64,000 bases of DNA. Origin: Streptomyces chumphonensis (GTDB taxonomy: Bacteria; Actinomycetota; Actinomycetes; Streptomycetales; Streptomycetaceae). Under the pieces are notes generated by a model. The model had not been told where the DNA came from and did not search any database. It was given only the letters and a program-made list of their open reading frames with translations. The stretch is from contig NZ_JACXYU010000001.1 of the NCBI RefSeq assembly GCF_014779715.1, forward strand, positions 806,001 to 870,000, written 5' to 3'. Positions 62,920-64,000 of the stretch are shown in pieces; position 1 is the stretch's first letter; the number at the start of each line of letters is the position of its first letter. The position numbers were made by a program, and so were the translations under genes.

Positions 62920-64000
<1,081 letters not shown>

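Overview
The window is high-GC actinobacterial chromosome, almost certainly a Streptomyces. The evidence is the extreme GC and GTG-start usage, a four-gene conservon with CYP157/CYP154-type P450s, an Rpf/LysM/M23 cell-wall hydrolase behind a ydaO-type (c-di-AMP) leader, a LAXTG sortase substrate, and many 4-bp stop/start overlaps.

Layout. (1) 1-9.7 kb: a small biosynthetic-looking locus. A minus-strand run reads PhyH dioxygenase, NodU/CmcH carbamoyltransferase with an extra C-terminal domain, acylating aldehyde dehydrogenase, 4-hydroxy-2-oxovalerate-type aldolase, a long ArgRS and an SDR. A plus-strand run reads a 15-codon arginine-rich leader, a KAS III and a JmjC/cupin_8 oxygenase. The product is unknown. 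(2) 9.7-15.3 kb: a sortase-anchored Excalibur protein, a Cmx/CmlR-like efflux pump, and an XRE regulator divergent from a mini-operon of five tiny overlapping genes, two of which were recovered by hand (one frameshifted). Then come small orphan proteins, a perfect 64-bp palindrome and CRISPR-like repeat debris. (3) 15.3-32.9 kb: a genomic island in the 3' half of a CAT-anticodon tRNA gene, bounded by 46-bp direct repeats. It carries a complete DNA phosphorothioation set (dndA divergent from dndBCDE) and a decayed dnd-associated methyltransferase. It also has two divergent, unfamiliar gene sets: sigma-like regulator, GIY-YIG protein and GHKL ATPase on the minus strand, and GIY-YIG protein plus a large DGQHR protein on the plus strand. 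Remnants of IS3 and IS1380 elements lie near its right end. No dndFGH restriction genes and no integrase are visible. (4) 32.8-43.6 kb: tRNA-CAT and tRNA-Asn, a YtxH-like protein, a ferredoxin-reductase-like flavoprotein, dGTPase, a CbiX-type chelatase divergent from assimilatory nitrate reductase across a GlnR-like site, a SpoIIE phosphatase/anti-sigma sensor and an HD protein. (5) 43.6-50.6 kb: a periplasmic-binding-like protein paired with a P-loop NTPase, a subtilase with an altered active site, GGCT, CutA, VOC and AraC genes. (6) 51-57 kb: conservon cvnABCD-CYP157-CYP154. (7) 56.9-62.3 kb: nirB operon with its own flavoprotein and a GlnR-like site, then an aldo/keto reductase. (8) 62.7-64 kb: ydaO-type riboswitch and the rpf gene, cut by the window end.

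The strongest candidate for an undescribed system is the island's defence block. Phosphorothioate modification is intact, but the usual DndFGH nuclease-helicase partner is replaced, in position, by GHKL/GIY-YIG and GIY-YIG/DGQHR modules.
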